From Roseicella frigidaeris (GTDB lineage: Bacteria; Pseudomonadota; Alphaproteobacteria; Acetobacterales; Acetobacteraceae): DNA of 64,000 bases. Below are positions 45,380 to 55,093 of this stretch, in pieces (within the stretch, counting starts at the first letter, position 1; the number at the start of each line of letters is the position of its first letter). The DNA lies in NCBI RefSeq assembly GCF_003258945.1, contig NZ_QLIX01000004.1:284070-348069 (forward strand). The letters are read 5' to 3'. The notes under the pieces were generated by a model, which had not been told where the DNA came from, searched no databases, and worked only from the letters and a program-made list of their open reading frames with translations. The translations under genes and the position numbers were made by a program.

Positions 45380-45968
45380 GACGAATCTCGCTGATACGGA
45401 AGATGGTGGCGGCCGGGTCGGTGCGGCTCGGAAAGCGTTCGGTGCGCATGATCCAGGCGCGCGAGGCCTCCGTCAATTCCTGCGCCGCGGTCCTGCCCTT
45501 GGGGAAGAGCGCAATCCCATCCGGCCTCAGGATGGATGCGGCATAGGCGAGCAGGGTGGTCAGGGGCGCCAGCGCCCGGGCGGTCAGGATGGCGGCTTTG
45601 GGCAAATGCGCCGCTTCGATCCGCTGGGCGTGTACTTGGACCCGAGGGAGGGCCAGGGTGCGACTGGCCTCAATCAGGAAGGCGGATTTTCGCCGGTCGG
45701 CTTCCACCAGATGCGTTTCCCACCCGGTGACGGCTGCCAGGATGAGGCCCGGGAAGCCGGCGCCAGAGCCGAGATCGACCAGGACGCCTTCGGCCTCGGG
45801 CAGCAGGGGCCAGAGCTGTAGCGAATCCTGGACATGGCGCTGCCAGAGGCCTGCCTGATCGCGCTCGGCGGTCAGGTTGATGCGCGTATTCCAGCGCTGC
45901 AGCAGTGCGACGAACTCATGAAGCCTGTCCTCTGTTTCACGTGGAACATTGAGGCCGAGGTGTTTCAC
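45360..45968 (-). CDS. rsmG: 16S rRNA m7G527 methyltransferase
   Basis: The 202-residue SAM-dependent methyltransferase (GidB) has [17 protein letters not shown] as the SAM motif and [12 protein letters not shown] near the N-terminus. It methylates G527 of 16S rRNA. The GTG start overlaps the mnmG stop (GTGA) and lies inside a parS-like palindrome, so the site serves both as a coding start and a partition site. It overlaps parA slightly. Confidence 0.95.
   Translation of the reverse strand: MKHLGLNVPRETEDRLHEFVALLQRWNTRINLTAERDQAGLWQRHVQDSLQLWPLLPEAEGVLVDLGSGAGFPGLILAAVTGWETHLVEADRRKSAFLIEASRTLALPRVQVHAQRIEAAHLPKAAILTARALAPLTTLLAYAASILRPDGIALFPKGRTAAQELTEASRAWIMRTERFPSRTDPAATIFRISEIRPAGSPT
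45933..45948. promoter_or_regulatory. parS site 1 (ParB-binding)
   Basis: TGTTTCACGTGGAACA is the exact reverse complement of the canonical parS sequence TGTTCCACGTGAAACA. It lies within the 5' coding part of rsmG, about 1.4 kb from parB and about 15 kb from the putative oriC, as expected for a ParABS centromere. Confidence 0.95.
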
Positions 45969-45976
45969 GTGAAACG
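45961..45976. promoter_or_regulatory. parS site 2 (ParB-binding)
   Basis: TGTTTCACGTGAAACG differs from the palindromic parS consensus by one end base. It covers the rsmG GTG start and the mnmG TGA stop. It is 12 bp from site 1 in the same region, giving ParB a double loading site. Confidence 0.92.
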
Positions 45977-47836
45977 CGCCTCCGTGCGACGCAGATGCAC
46001 GGCCAGGGCCGCCAGCGCCGCCGGCGTGATGCCTGGCAGGCGGCCGGCGCTGCCAAGGGTTGCTGGCCGGGCCCGTGAGAGCCGCTGCCGCATTTCCGCC
46101 GAAAGGCCGGGAATGAGTGCGAAATCGATCCCGGCCGGAATCGCCATCTGCTCCTCCCGCGCCAGCGCCCGCAATTCCACGGCCTGCCGCTCCAGATAGG
46201 GGGCGTAGAGGGCCTGAGCCTCCAACTCGGCTCGCAGCCGCGGTGGCAAGCCCTGCAACCAAGGGAAGATGCGATCTGCTGCCTCTGCCGTCATGGCCGG
46301 CAGGGCCAGTGCCTCCAGCGCATTGCGCCAGCGTCCATCCTGGTTGACCGCGACGCCGGCCGCTGCGTACCACGAGGGCGAGCCGCCTTCCGCACGCGCC
46401 CGTGCCAGCGCCACCTCCAGCGCTGCGACGAAGCTGCGATGCGCCCGAGCTCGCTCGCTGCCTACCACGCCCCAGGCGATGCCTTTCTCCGTCAGGCGCA
46501 GCCCGGCATTGTCGGCCCGCAACGCGAGACGGAATTCCGAGCGCGCGGTCAGCATCCGATAGGGTTCCGTCACGCCCTGCAGGATCAGGTCATCCACCAG
46601 CACGCCGGTGTAGGCCTCGCTCCGGCTGAGAATCCGGTCTGGCAGGCGGCCGGAGGATCGGCATGCGGCGTTCAGCCCGGCCATCACGCCCTGCGCCGCC
46701 GCCTCTTCATAGCCGGTGGTGCCGTTGATCTGCCCTGCCAGGAACAGGCGCGGCGTGGCGCGCAGCTCCAGCGCCGGCGTCAACGCACGCGGATCGACAT
46801 AGTCGTACTCGATGGCATAGCCCGGTCGCAGGATGCGGGCCCGCTCCAACCCAGGGATCGAGGCAATCAACGCCGCCTGAATCGCCTCCGGCAGACTGGT
46901 GGAGATGCCGTTCGGATAGACGGTGTCGTCATCCAGCCCCTCGGGTTCGAGGAAGATCTGATGCCGCTGCCGGTCGGCGAAGCGCACCACCTTGTCCTCG
47001 ATCGAGGGACAATAGCGCGGCCCAACGCCCTCGATCCGGCCGCCATAGACGGCCGTGCGGTGCAGATTGGCACGAATGAGATCATGCGTGGCCGGCGTCG
47101 TCGCCGTGATGGCGCAGGGCCGTTGCGGATTGGTGATCCGCTCGGTCATCCAGGAGAGCGGCTCGGGCGGGTCGTCTCCCGGCTGCGGCTCCAGCGCCGC
47201 CCAGTCGATGCTGCGGCCATCGAGGCGGGGCGGCGTGCCGGTCTTCAGCCGGGCGAGCGGCAGACCCAGCCGGCGCAGCGTGTCCGCAAGGCCGATCGAG
47301 GGTGCCTCGCCGACCCGGCCTGCCGGGATGCGCATCTCGCCGATATGGATCATGCCGCGCAGGAAGGTGCCGGTGGTGATGACGACTGCGCCGGCGCCGA
47401 TCTGCCGACCGGTGGCCGTAACGACACCTGCAACCTCGCCACCCGCCCCGATCACCAGATCCTCGGCCGCCTCCGCCGCGATGGTCAGCCCCTCGGTCGC
47501 GCGCAACAGGGCCTGGATCGCCTGCCGGTACAGCTTGCGGTCGGCCTGGGCCCGCGGCCCCCGCACGGCCGGACCCTTGCTGCGATTCAGCAGCTTGAAA
47601 TGGAGCCCGGCGGCATCGGCCGCGCGGCCCATGAGCCCGTCCAGCGCATCCACCTCGCGCACCAGATGTCCCTTGCCCACCCCGCCGATCGCCGGGTTGC
47701 AGGACATCTCGCCTAGCGTCTCGATCCGGTGGGTCAGCAACAGGGTGCGGGCGCCGCAGCGTGCCGCGGCCGCGGCGGCCTCACAGCCGGCATGGCCGCC
47801 GCCGATCACCACCACATCGAAGACTGCATCAAACAT
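45965..47836 (-). CDS. mnmG: tRNA uridine-5-carboxymethylaminomethyl modification enzyme MnmG
   Basis: The 623-residue FAD protein starts [20 protein letters not shown], with the dinucleotide motif at 12-17, and has [20 protein letters not shown] and [16 protein letters not shown]. With MnmE it modifies wobble uridine 34 of several tRNAs. The ATG at 47836 gives the standard N-terminus; longer frames run into the upstream gene. It ends in the parS site. Confidence 0.97.
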   Translation of the reverse strand: MFDAVFDVVVIGGGHAGCEAAAAAARCGARTLLLTHRIETLGEMSCNPAIGGVGKGHLVREVDALDGLMGRAADAAGLHFKLLNRSKGPAVRGPRAQADRKLYRQAIQALLRATEGLTIAAEAAEDLVIGAGGEVAGVVTATGRQIGAGAVVITTGTFLRGMIHIGEMRIPAGRVGEAPSIGLADTLRRLGLPLARLKTGTPPRLDGRSIDWAALEPQPGDDPPEPLSWMTERITNPQRPCAITATTPATHDLIRANLHRTAVYGGRIEGVGPRYCPSIEDKVVRFADRQRHQIFLEPEGLDDDTVYPNGISTSLPEAIQAALIASIPGLERARILRPGYAIEYDYVDPRALTPALELRATPRLFLAGQINGTTGYEEAAAQGVMAGLNAACRSSGRLPDRILSRSEAYTGVLVDDLILQGVTEPYRMLTARSEFRLALRADNAGLRLTEKGIAWGVVGSERARAHRSFVAALEVALARARAEGGSPSWYAAAGVAVNQDGRWRNALEALALPAMTAEAADRIFPWLQGLPPRLRAELEAQALYAPYLERQAVELRALAREEQMAIPAGIDFALIPGLSAEMRQRLSRARPATLGSAGRLPGITPAALAALAVHLRRTEARFT

Positions 47837-47874
47837 GGCGGGGATATAGCGAAGCCGCGCCCCGGCACGAAGCC

Positions 47875-48498
47875 TCACCCGATGCGGAAGCCGAGCCCGT
47901 CCTGCCACATCATGGTGGCGAAGCGTGGATCGTCGAGCAGGGCTTCGGCGGCAACCCCGCTGGTGGAGGTGATGGCTTTGATGCCGGCCAGACGGTCCTC
48001 GTCGAGTTCCGCCACCACGCCCGTGGAGATGCAGAAGCCGAGCACGCGGCCGATGCGGCTGGCAATCACCGTCCCCGGCGGCGCCGTCTCGGTAATCGCC
48101 TGGTCCACCAGCCAGACCTCGCCGCCACGCAGTTCGTCCTTCAGGATCAGCCCCTCCTCCGGGTGCCGGTCCAGCACGCGGAAGATGGAGAGCCAAGCCT
48201 GGCTGAGCGCATTCAGGACCAGCGCTGCCTCGCCCGGCAAGCCGGCATGGCGGCGGACCACCCGATCGATGGCGCGCGAGCGCCCCGGCGGCGCGGTATA
48301 GATGGCGAGGTCGAAGGCATAGGCCAGTTCGGCGTCCGAGACCTGGCTCATCTCGGGATCCAGGGCGAGGCCCAGCCGCTCCATCTGGTCCAGCACCTTC
48401 TGCCTCGGCAGGGATTGCAGGGCCATGTCCTGGAAGCGCTGCCGCGCCGCGGCGCAGCGGGCATAGAAATCGCGGATCTCGTCGCCGGTCATCGCCAT
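47875..48498 (-). CDS. Conserved hypothetical protein between mnmE and mnmG
   Basis: The 207-residue soluble protein is mainly helical in its N-terminal half ([20 protein letters not shown]) with a basic middle segment ([14 protein letters not shown]). The C-terminal half shows SSxxG-like turns but no known motif. I do not recognise the family. It sits 4 bp downstream of mnmE and 38 bp upstream of mnmG, so it is presumably co-transcribed with the two tRNA-modification genes. Confidence 0.7.
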   Translation of the reverse strand: MAMTGDEIRDFYARCAAARQRFQDMALQSLPRQKVLDQMERLGLALDPEMSQVSDAELAYAFDLAIYTAPPGRSRAIDRVVRRHAGLPGEAALVLNALSQAWLSIFRVLDRHPEEGLILKDELRGGEVWLVDQAITETAPPGTVIASRIGRVLGFCISTGVVAELDEDRLAGIKAITSTSGVAAEALLDDPRFATMMWQDGLGFRIG

Positions 48499-48502
48499 GA
48501 CG

Positions 48503-49819
48503 TCATTTCCCGATGCAGAATTCGCCGAAGACCACGTCGAGCACGGCCTCGACGCCAACCCGGCCCGTGATGCGGCCGATGGCCCGCAGCGCCGCCCGCA
48601 GCGCCTCGGCCCGCAGCTCCGGCAGCGGCGCGGCCTCCAGCTCGGCCAGCCAGTCCACCGCCTCCGTCAGGGCGGCGCGATGCCGCGGCCGGGTGAGGCT
48701 GGTCTCGGCGGCAAGCCCGGCCCGGGCGACGGCCTCCTCAATGAGGCGGCTGCGCAGCGCCTCCAATCCCTCGCCCGTGCGGAGCGAGAGGGGGAGCGGC
48801 GCGCGATCCCCGATCACCGCGGGGGCCGGTGCCAGATCGACCTTGTTCGCCACCACCAGCGCATCCGGCCCCAGCCAGCCCAGGGTCCCAGCATCCGGCC
48901 TCTCATCGGCGGCGAATAGAACGAGCACCAGATCGGCCTCCTCGGCCCGGCGGCGGGCGCGACGGATGCCCTCGGCCTCGATCTCGTCCACCGCCTCCCG
49001 CAGCCCGGCCGTATCGGCCAGGGTCACCGGCACCCCACCGAGGTCGAGCCGCACCTCCACCACGTCGCGCGTCGTGCCGGCGCGGGCCGAGACGATGGCC
49101 GCCTCCCGCCCGGCGAGCGCGTTCAGCAGCGAGGATTTCCCGGCATTCGGCGCGCCGAGGATGGCAACCAGCACCCCCTCCCGCAGCCGCTCGCCGCGCC
49201 GGGCATCCGCCAGATGCGCCAGGATCTCGCCCCGCAACGCCGCCGCCGCGCCGGCCACGGCATCGTCCAGCCCCGCCGGCAGGTCCTCCTCCTCGAACTC
49301 GATGAAGGCCTCCTGCCGGGCGAGCAGCCCCGTCAGGCGTCGCGTCCAGCCGTCATACAACCCGGCCAGGGCGCCCTCGGCCTGGCGCAGCGCCTGGCGC
49401 CGCTGGCCCGCCGTCTCGGCGGCGATGAGGTCGGCGATGCCCTCGGCAGCGGTGAGGTCCAGCTTGCCGTGCACGAAGGCGCGGCGGGTGAACTCGCCGG
49501 GCTCGGCCGGGCGGGCCCCGGCGGCGACGAGCGCCTCCGCCACCCCGGCGATGACGGCTGGCCCGCCATGCAGATGCAGCTCGGCGCTGTCCTCGCCGGT
49601 ATAGCTGGCCGGCCCCGGGAACCAGAGCACCAGCGCCCGGTCCAGCACCTCGCCGGTTTCCGGATGCCGCAGGCGGCGCAGCGAGGCCAGGCGCGGCGCC
49701 GGCAGCCGGCCCGCCAGGGCCGTCACCGCCGCCGCCGTGCCTGGCCCGGAAAGGCGCAGCACGGCGACCGCCGCCCGCCCGGCCCCGGAGGCAAGGGCGA
49801 AGATGGTCCCGCCGGTCAT
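48503..49819 (-). CDS. mnmE: tRNA modification GTPase MnmE
   Basis: The 438-residue protein has an N-terminal tetrahydrofolate-binding domain (TIFALASGAGRAAVAVLRLS; CTGEDSAELHLHGG-like segment YTGEDSAELHLHGG), a G domain (GAPNAGKSSLLN, DTAGLRE, NKVD) and the C-terminal CIGK motif whose cysteine is essential in E. coli. It works with MnmG on tRNA wobble uridines. The start ATG is at 49819. It heads the mnmE-hypothetical-mnmG-rsmG-parA-parB series. Confidence 0.96.
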   Translation of the reverse strand: MTGGTIFALASGAGRAAVAVLRLSGPGTAAAVTALAGRLPAPRLASLRRLRHPETGEVLDRALVLWFPGPASYTGEDSAELHLHGGPAVIAGVAEALVAAGARPAEPGEFTRRAFVHGKLDLTAAEGIADLIAAETAGQRRQALRQAEGALAGLYDGWTRRLTGLLARQEAFIEFEEEDLPAGLDDAVAGAAAALRGEILAHLADARRGERLREGVLVAILGAPNAGKSSLLNALAGREAAIVSARAGTTRDVVEVRLDLGGVPVTLADTAGLREAVDEIEAEGIRRARRRAEEADLVLVLFAADERPDAGTLGWLGPDALVVANKVDLAPAPAVIGDRAPLPLSLRTGEGLEALRSRLIEEAVARAGLAAETSLTRPRHRAALTEAVDWLAELEAAPLPELRAEALRAALRAIGRITGRVGVEAVLDVVFGEFCIGK

Positions 49820-49910
49820 GACGCCTGCCCTAAAGCCGATCGCGGTCAGACGGGATCATCCGAACGCGTGACGATGCCCACACCACGACACGATAGAGCA
49901 TGCGCATGGC

Positions 49911-50273
49911 CTAGCCCTTCGGCACGACATCCGTCTCGGTCAGCATCAGCCGCCGCACCCGGCCGCCACCGCGCAGATGCGTCTCCAGGATCTCGTCGAT
50001 ATCGGCTGGCGTCTCCGGCCGGTACCAGATGCCCTCGGGATAGATCACCAGGGCCGGGCCGAACTCGCAGCGGTCCAGGCAGCCCGCCTGGTTGATCCGC
50101 ACCCCGGCCAGGCCGAGCTCCTTCGCCCGCACCTTCATGTAGTCACGCAGCTTCTCCGAGCCCCGCGCGGCGCAGGAGCCGCGCCGGTGCCCATCGGGCC
50201 GCCGGTTGCAGCAGACGAAGACATGGGCGCGGAAATAGGGCGGCGGATCGGGGGGAACGGGACTGTCGGGCAA
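49911..50273 (-). CDS. Thioredoxin-like [2Fe-2S] ferredoxin
   Basis: The 120-residue protein starts with TTG, with GGAGA 7-11 bases upstream. Cysteines C21/C22, C34, C65 and C69 (HVFVCCNRRPDG, GSCAARGS, CLDRCEFGP) fit the thioredoxin-fold 2Fe-2S family, whose members donate electrons or act as small redox carriers. No reductase gene lies beside it. An extra adjacent cysteine (C22) is present next to the usual ligand. Confidence 0.88.
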   Translation of the reverse strand: MPDSPVPPDPPPYFRAHVFVCCNRRPDGHRRGSCAARGSEKLRDYMKVRAKELGLAGVRINQAGCLDRCEFGPALVIYPEGIWYRPETPADIDEILETHLRGGGRVRRLMLTETDVVPKG

Positions 50274-50368
50274 GGCGTCTCTCCGCAGGGGCCGGTGCGA
50301 GGCTGCTGGAAGCCGGCGCCGCCCTCTTCATGTAGCCATCCCCTCCCGCTGCGGCCAGGGTGCCCCAG

Positions 50369-51654
50369 ATGCCGATCCTCCCGCCCGAAAACCTGCTGCG
50401 CGACGCCCTCTCGCCCTATCTGCTGCAGCACGCCGGCAACCCCGTGCACTGGCGCCCCTGGGGCCGGCCGGCGCTGGAGGAGGCGGCGGCGACCGACCGG
50501 CCGATCCTGCTCAGCATCGGCTATGCCGCCTGCCACTGGTGCCATGTCATGGCCCGTGAATCCTTCGAGGACCCCGAGACCGCGGCGCTGATGAACGCGC
50601 TCTATGTCTGCATCAAGGTGGACCGGGAGGAGCGGCCGGAGATCGATGCGCTCTACATGAACGCCTTGCAGCTCATGGGCGAGCCGGGCGGCTGGCCGCT
50701 CACCATGATGCTCACGCCCGCGGGCGAGCCCTTCTGGGGCGGCACCTATTTCCCGCCCGAGCCGCGCCAGGGCCGCCCCTCCTTCCGCCAGGTGCTGCGG
50801 GGCGTCGCCGAGGCCTATCGGACCGAGGGCGACAAGGTGCGGCAGAACGTCGCCGCGCTGCGGCAGGCGCTGGGCCGCCTGGCGGCGGCGAGGCCGGGCC
50901 CGCTGCCCTCGGGCGAGGCGCTGGCAGGGGCTGCCGGAGACCTGCTGCGCCATCTCGATCCCATCGAGGGCGGGCTCGCCGGAGCGCCGAAATTCCCGAG
51001 CCCGCCGCTCTTCCGCTTCCTGTGGCAAATGGGCCAGCGGCTCGGCGCGCCGGCCTGCGCCGAGGCGGTGGCGCTGCTGCTGCACCGCATGTCGCAGGGC
51101 GGCCTCTATGACCATCTCGGCGGCGGCTATGCTCGCTACAGCACCGATGCGCTCTGGCTGGTGCCGCATTTCGAGAAGATGCTGTCCGACAACGCCCAAC
51201 TTCTCGAGCTGCTGGCGCTGCTGCAAGCCGCCCGCCCCGATCCACGCCTGGCCGCCCGCGCGGCCGAGACCGTCGGCTGGCTGCAGCGCGAGATGATCGC
51301 CGAGGGCGGCGGCTTCGCCGCCAGCCAGGGGCCAGGCCGGGCCTGCTCGTCGCCGCCGATCTGCTGACCGAGGCGGCGACGGTGGTGGTGACGGGCGATC
51401 CCGGCGACCCCCGGACCCAGGCCTTGGCCGAGGCGGTGCTGGCGCATCCCGACCTGGCCACGCTCCTGCTGCGCGGCGGCACGGGGAGAGTGCCGCCGGA
51501 CCATCCGGCGGCAGGCCCGGCAGCGGGCAAGGGCCTGGTGGAGGGCCAACCCGCCGCCTATGTCTGTCGCGCCGGCCGCTGCGGGCTTCCCCTGACCAGC
51601 CCGGTCCTGTTGCGACGCGCCCTCGCACGCCCGGCGGGGACGCCAGTTACTTGA
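50369..51654 (+). pseudogene. DUF255 thioredoxin-domain protein (YyaL/SPATA20 family), internally deleted
   Basis: The first frame (50369-51367) encodes the N-terminal thioredoxin-like domain with C55-HW-C58 (YAACHWCHVM), KVDREERPEID, and part of the (alpha/alpha)6 barrel (GGLYDHLGGGYARYSTD). After EGGGFAAS it switches abruptly to QGPGRACSSPPIC and stops. A second frame, about 51340-51654, encodes the family's C-terminus (LLVAADLLTEAATVVVTGDP, then PAAYVCRAGRCGLPLTSP). Roughly 250 residues of the family's usual about 670 are missing and the parts are out of frame. The gene is therefore probably broken. Confidence 0.82.
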
Positions 51655-51726
51655 AATCGCATGGATTTTGCCGGCGCCGGCATCGTCTTGACGACGGGAC
51701 GGGGTCGGTGTGCCATCAAGAACTTC

Positions 51727-52305
51727 ATGCCCCATCTCACGATCCATACACCGCTTGGCGAGATCACCCTGTTCGAGGGTCCGGGCCAGGACGACGCCGC
51801 CGGCTCCGGCGCCATCGTCGCGCTCGACTGGGGCCGCGCCCATTGGCCGGACAGCCTGCCGCCGGAGCCGGCGACGCCGCTGCTGCGCGAGGCGGCGCGG
51901 CAGCTCCAGGACTATTTCGACGGCCGGCGCCTGGAATTCGACCTGCCCCTGGCGCCGGAGGGCAGCGCCTTCCGCCGCCAGGTCTGGGACGCGCTGTGCC
52001 GCATCCCGCCCGGGCAGACCCGCAGCTATCTCGACATCGCCCGTGAGATCGGCTGCCGCTCGCCCCGCGCCATCGGCCAGGCCAATGGCAGCAACCCCAT
52101 CCCGATCCTGATCCCCTGCCACCGCGTGGTGGCCGCGGACGGAACGCTCGGTGGCTATTCGGGCGGCGACGGCGCCGCTACGAAGCGCTTCCTGCTCGCC
52201 CTGGAGGCCCGGGCCGCCACCGGGGCCAGGGCGGGCGAATTGCCTCTCGCCCCGCCGCAGCCCGAGCTGCCGCCATGCGGCCAACACCAGGGAACCCCTC
52301 GATGA
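51727..52305 (+). CDS. ogt: Methylated-DNA--protein-cysteine methyltransferase
   Basis: The 192-residue DNA-repair protein has the alkyl acceptor in IPCHRVV (Cys131) and a preceding FRRQVWDALCRIPPGQTRSY helix-turn-helix segment. It transfers methyl groups from O6-methylguanine to itself. The ATG at 51727 gives the normal N-terminus (HLTIHTPLGEITLF). Its stop overlaps the qor start (ATGA). Confidence 0.92.
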   Translation: MPHLTIHTPLGEITLFEGPGQDDAAGSGAIVALDWGRAHWPDSLPPEPATPLLREAARQLQDYFDGRRLEFDLPLAPEGSAFRRQVWDALCRIPPGQTRSYLDIAREIGCRSPRAIGQANGSNPIPILIPCHRVVAADGTLGGYSGGDGAATKRFLLALEARAATGARAGELPLAPPQPELPPCGQHQGTPR

Positions 52306-53270
52306 ACCATGCCATCCGCGTCCATGAGCACGGCGGTCCCGAGACGCTGGTCTGGGAGGAGTTGCCCAAGCCGGAGCCGAAGCCGGGCGAGGTGCGCCTG
52401 CTGCAGCATGCGGTCGGGCTGAACTACATCGACGTCTATTTCCGCACCGGCCTCTACAAGGCGCCGTCCATGCCGGTGACGATCGGCATGGAAGGGGCCG
52501 GCGTGGTCGATGCCGTCGGCGATGGCGTGACCGATCTGAAGGTCGGCGACCGCGTGGCTTATGCCGGCGCGCTCGGCGCCTATGCCGAGGCGCGCTGCGT
52601 GCCGGCCGAGAAGCTGGTGAAGATCCCGGAGGGGATCGACTTCACCCAGGCCGCGGCGATGATGCTGCAGGGCATGACCGCGCGCTTCCTGGTCAAGGAG
52701 ACCTATGCGGTCCAGCGCGGCGACACCATCCTGGTGCATGCCGCGGCGGGCGGCGTCGGCAGCATCCTGGTGCAATGGGCGAAGCATCTCGGCGCGACCG
52801 TGATCGGCGTGGTCTCGACGCCGGAGAAGGCCGAGCTCATCCGCTCCCTCGGCGCCGACCACGCGCTTCTGACCAGCGAGAACATCCCGGCGCGGGTGAA
52901 GGAGATCACCGCCGGCGCCATGCTGCCGGTGGTCTATGACAGCGTCGGCCGCGACACCTTCGTCACCTCGCTCGACTGCCTCCGGCCGCGTGGGCTGATG
53001 ATCTCCTTCGGCAATGCCTCCGGCCCGGTGACCACCGATCTCGGCGTGCTCGCTGCCAAGGGCTCGCTCTACGTCACCCGCCCGACGCTCAACACCTACA
53101 CCGCGAAGCGCGAGGACCTGGTGCGGACCGCGCAGGACCTGTTCGAGACGGTGAAATCCGGCGCGGTGAAGATCGCGGTGAACCAGACCTTCCCGCTGAA
53201 GGACGCCGCGAAGGCCCATGAGGCGCTGGAGGCCCGGAAGACCACCGGCAGCACGGTCCTCATCCCGTAA
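52302..53270 (+). CDS. NADPH:quinone oxidoreductase (zeta-crystallin/Qor family)
   Basis: The 322-residue MDR-superfamily enzyme without zinc ligands shows GLNYIDVYFRTGLY and the nucleotide-binding HAAAGGVGSILVQWAKHLG. It reduces quinones with NADPH. The start overlaps the ogt stop, so the pair is translationally coupled, combining alkylation repair and quinone detoxification. It is followed by a short inverted repeat before the LysR gene. Confidence 0.93.
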   Translation: MNHAIRVHEHGGPETLVWEELPKPEPKPGEVRLLQHAVGLNYIDVYFRTGLYKAPSMPVTIGMEGAGVVDAVGDGVTDLKVGDRVAYAGALGAYAEARCVPAEKLVKIPEGIDFTQAAAMMLQGMTARFLVKETYAVQRGDTILVHAAAGGVGSILVQWAKHLGATVIGVVSTPEKAELIRSLGADHALLTSENIPARVKEITAGAMLPVVYDSVGRDTFVTSLDCLRPRGLMISFGNASGPVTTDLGVLAAKGSLYVTRPTLNTYTAKREDLVRTAQDLFETVKSGAVKIAVNQTFPLKDAAKAHEALEARKTTGSTVLIP

Positions 53271-53292
53271 TTCCCCGGAGCGCCCAGAAGCT

Positions 53293-53328
53293 GGACCGGT
53301 CGTCTTCCGGCAGGAAATTGTCCGGTCC
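53293..53328. promoter_or_regulatory. Inverted repeat between qor and lysR
   Basis: GGACCGG (53293-53299) is repeated inverted as CCGGTCC (53322-53328), 22 bp apart, 12 bp before the LysR start. It could end qor transcription or be an autoregulatory LysR site; no T-run is present. Confidence 0.35.
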
Positions 53329-53339
53329 ATCCTCCCGAC

Positions 53340-54248
53340 ATGGACAGGCTGCAACAGCTCCAGGTCTTCCGTCGCGTGATGGAGACCGGGAACATCACCC
53401 GCGCAGCGCGCGACCTGGCGATGAGCCAGCCGAGCGTCTCCCGCATCATCGGCGAGCTCGAGCACCGGCTCGGCGTGCCGTTGCTGCTGCGCTCGCCGCG
53501 CGGCCTCTCCCCGACCGAGGCCGGCGCCGCCTTCCACCTGGAGGCGGTGCGCATCCTCGATGCGCTGGAGGAGGCGGAAGCCTCGGCGCGCGGGCTGCAG
53601 GGCGCGCCGACCGGGCTCGTCCGCATCGCCTGCGTCGCCTCCTTCTTCAACGCCGTCGTCATGCCCTGGCTCGGCCCCTTCCTGGCGACGCATCCCGGCC
53701 TCTCGATCGATGCCAGGCTGCAGAGCAAGACGGTCGACCTCATCGAGGAGGGCATCGATCTCGGCATCCGCATCGGCCCGATCCGCCAGCAATCGCTGAT
53801 CGCGCGGCGGCTGGGCCGGGTGGATTTCGCCCTCTTCGCCGCCCCCGCCTATCTCGCCCGGGCCGGCACGCCGGAGACACCGGACGACTTGGTGAAGCAT
53901 GATTTCTGCCTGCTCCGCGGCAACCGGCCCGGCGAGGGGCTGACGCTCGAAGGCCCGGACGGCGCCGCGGCGACGGTCCCGGTGCATGGCCGCATCACCT
54001 CGGACGAGGTGGAGACGGTGCTGGTCGGGGCGGAGGCCGGGCTCGGCCTGGCGCTGCTCGCCCCCTGGCGGGTGATGGGCCAGGTGGCGACGGGGCGGCT
54101 GGTCTCGGTGCTGCCGGGCTGGCGGGCCGAGCCGCGCGAGGTGAACGCGGTCTGGCCGGGCGGCCGGGCCCTGCCGCGTCGGGTGCGCGCCGTGCTCGAC
54201 CTGCTGGTGGAGAAGGCGGCGGCCGAGCCGCGGCTGCGCGCGCGTTGA
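53340..54248 (+). CDS. LysR-family transcriptional regulator
   Basis: The 302-residue protein has the N-terminal winged helix-turn-helix (QLQVFRRVMETGNITRAARD, LAMSQPSVSRIIGELEHRLG) and a C-terminal effector-binding domain (about 90-290; CrgA-like subtype, DLGIRIGPIRQQSLIARRLG). It follows qor in the same direction and may regulate the ogt-qor pair, though LysR genes are more often divergent from their targets. Confidence 0.92.
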   Translation: MDRLQQLQVFRRVMETGNITRAARDLAMSQPSVSRIIGELEHRLGVPLLLRSPRGLSPTEAGAAFHLEAVRILDALEEAEASARGLQGAPTGLVRIACVASFFNAVVMPWLGPFLATHPGLSIDARLQSKTVDLIEEGIDLGIRIGPIRQQSLIARRLGRVDFALFAAPAYLARAGTPETPDDLVKHDFCLLRGNRPGEGLTLEGPDGAAATVPVHGRITSDEVETVLVGAEAGLGLALLAPWRVMGQVATGRLVSVLPGWRAEPREVNAVWPGGRALPRRVRAVLDLLVEKAAAEPRLRAR

Positions 54249-54288
54249 TCAGCCGCGGGCCGCAGGTCGGGACGTCGCGCACCAGGGA

Positions 54289-55062
54289 TCAGCCGGGCGC
54301 GGGCTTCACGTAGTACCGGTAGCGATAGGCCTCGCGCAGGCCGAGCCGCGCCTGCAGGGCGCAGGAGGCATGGTTGTCGGCCGCCACCTGGGCATAGAGC
54401 CATTGCGCCCCGAGCCCCCGCGCCCAGTCCGCCGCGGCGCCGATGATGCGGGCGCCGAGGCCGCGGCGGCGGAATTCCGGCCGCGTCGCCAGGTCGAAGA
54501 TGCCGCAGAAGGGCCCATCCGCCACCGCCGCGAGGCAGGCCGCATCCACCCCGTCCTCACGCAGCACCAGCCACGCGCCGGGCACCGCCAGCAGGTCCTT
54601 GTTGCCGAGCTTCTCGGCGCGCCGCGCCGGGGTCTGGTACTCGGCGGTGGCCACCAGCGCCATCCAGGCCTCGCTCGGCCCGCCCTCGTCGTGCACCGCC
54701 GCATCGGCCCGGGCGACCGGCGCGAGCGGCCCGCAATTGACCAGGCTCTCGGCCTTCTCCCCGGCATGGCCGCGCGCCTCCAGCGCGGCGCCGAGGCCGG
54801 GCGGGTCGAGCGGCGTGGAGCGGAAGCGGCTGGCGAGGCCGAGGCGGTGGTAGAGCGTCTCGATCCGGGCAATGCGGGCGGGAAGCTCGGGATCGGGCGC
54901 CGGATCGAGCGAGCAGCAGGCATTGGCGCGGCCGGTGCCGCCGAGGAAGGCCTTCAGCACGAAGGGCCCGTCCCAGGCCTGGCGCGGCGCGGGCAGGGCG
55001 GTGAGGCAGGCGCGCTCCAGCGCGCCGATCGGGGGCAGGTCGGGGGCGAGGGGATCGGGCAT
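54289..55062 (-). CDS. GNAT-family N-acetyltransferase
   Basis: The 257-residue protein has the acetyl-CoA binding block GIFDLATRPEFRRRGLGARI and a terminal ALQARLGLREAYRYRYY, typical of GNAT enzymes with a degenerate first repeat (about 30-130). Substrate unknown. The start at 55062 is preceded by the HD gene's end 31 bp away, on the same strand. Confidence 0.85.
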   Translation of the reverse strand: MPDPLAPDLPPIGALERACLTALPAPRQAWDGPFVLKAFLGGTGRANACCSLDPAPDPELPARIARIETLYHRLGLASRFRSTPLDPPGLGAALEARGHAGEKAESLVNCGPLAPVARADAAVHDEGGPSEAWMALVATAEYQTPARRAEKLGNKDLLAVPGAWLVLREDGVDAACLAAVADGPFCGIFDLATRPEFRRRGLGARIIGAAADWARGLGAQWLYAQVAADNHASCALQARLGLREAYRYRYYVKPAPG

Positions 55063-55093
55063 GCCGCCAGCATGCCGCGCCGGGCGGCCGCGG

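Noticed and set aside
54255..54272. Shared GCGGGCCGCAGGTCGG motif at 54258 and 63639
   Set aside because: Only about 16 bp, GC-rich and found in two unrelated intergenic hairpins; not enough to call a repeat family.
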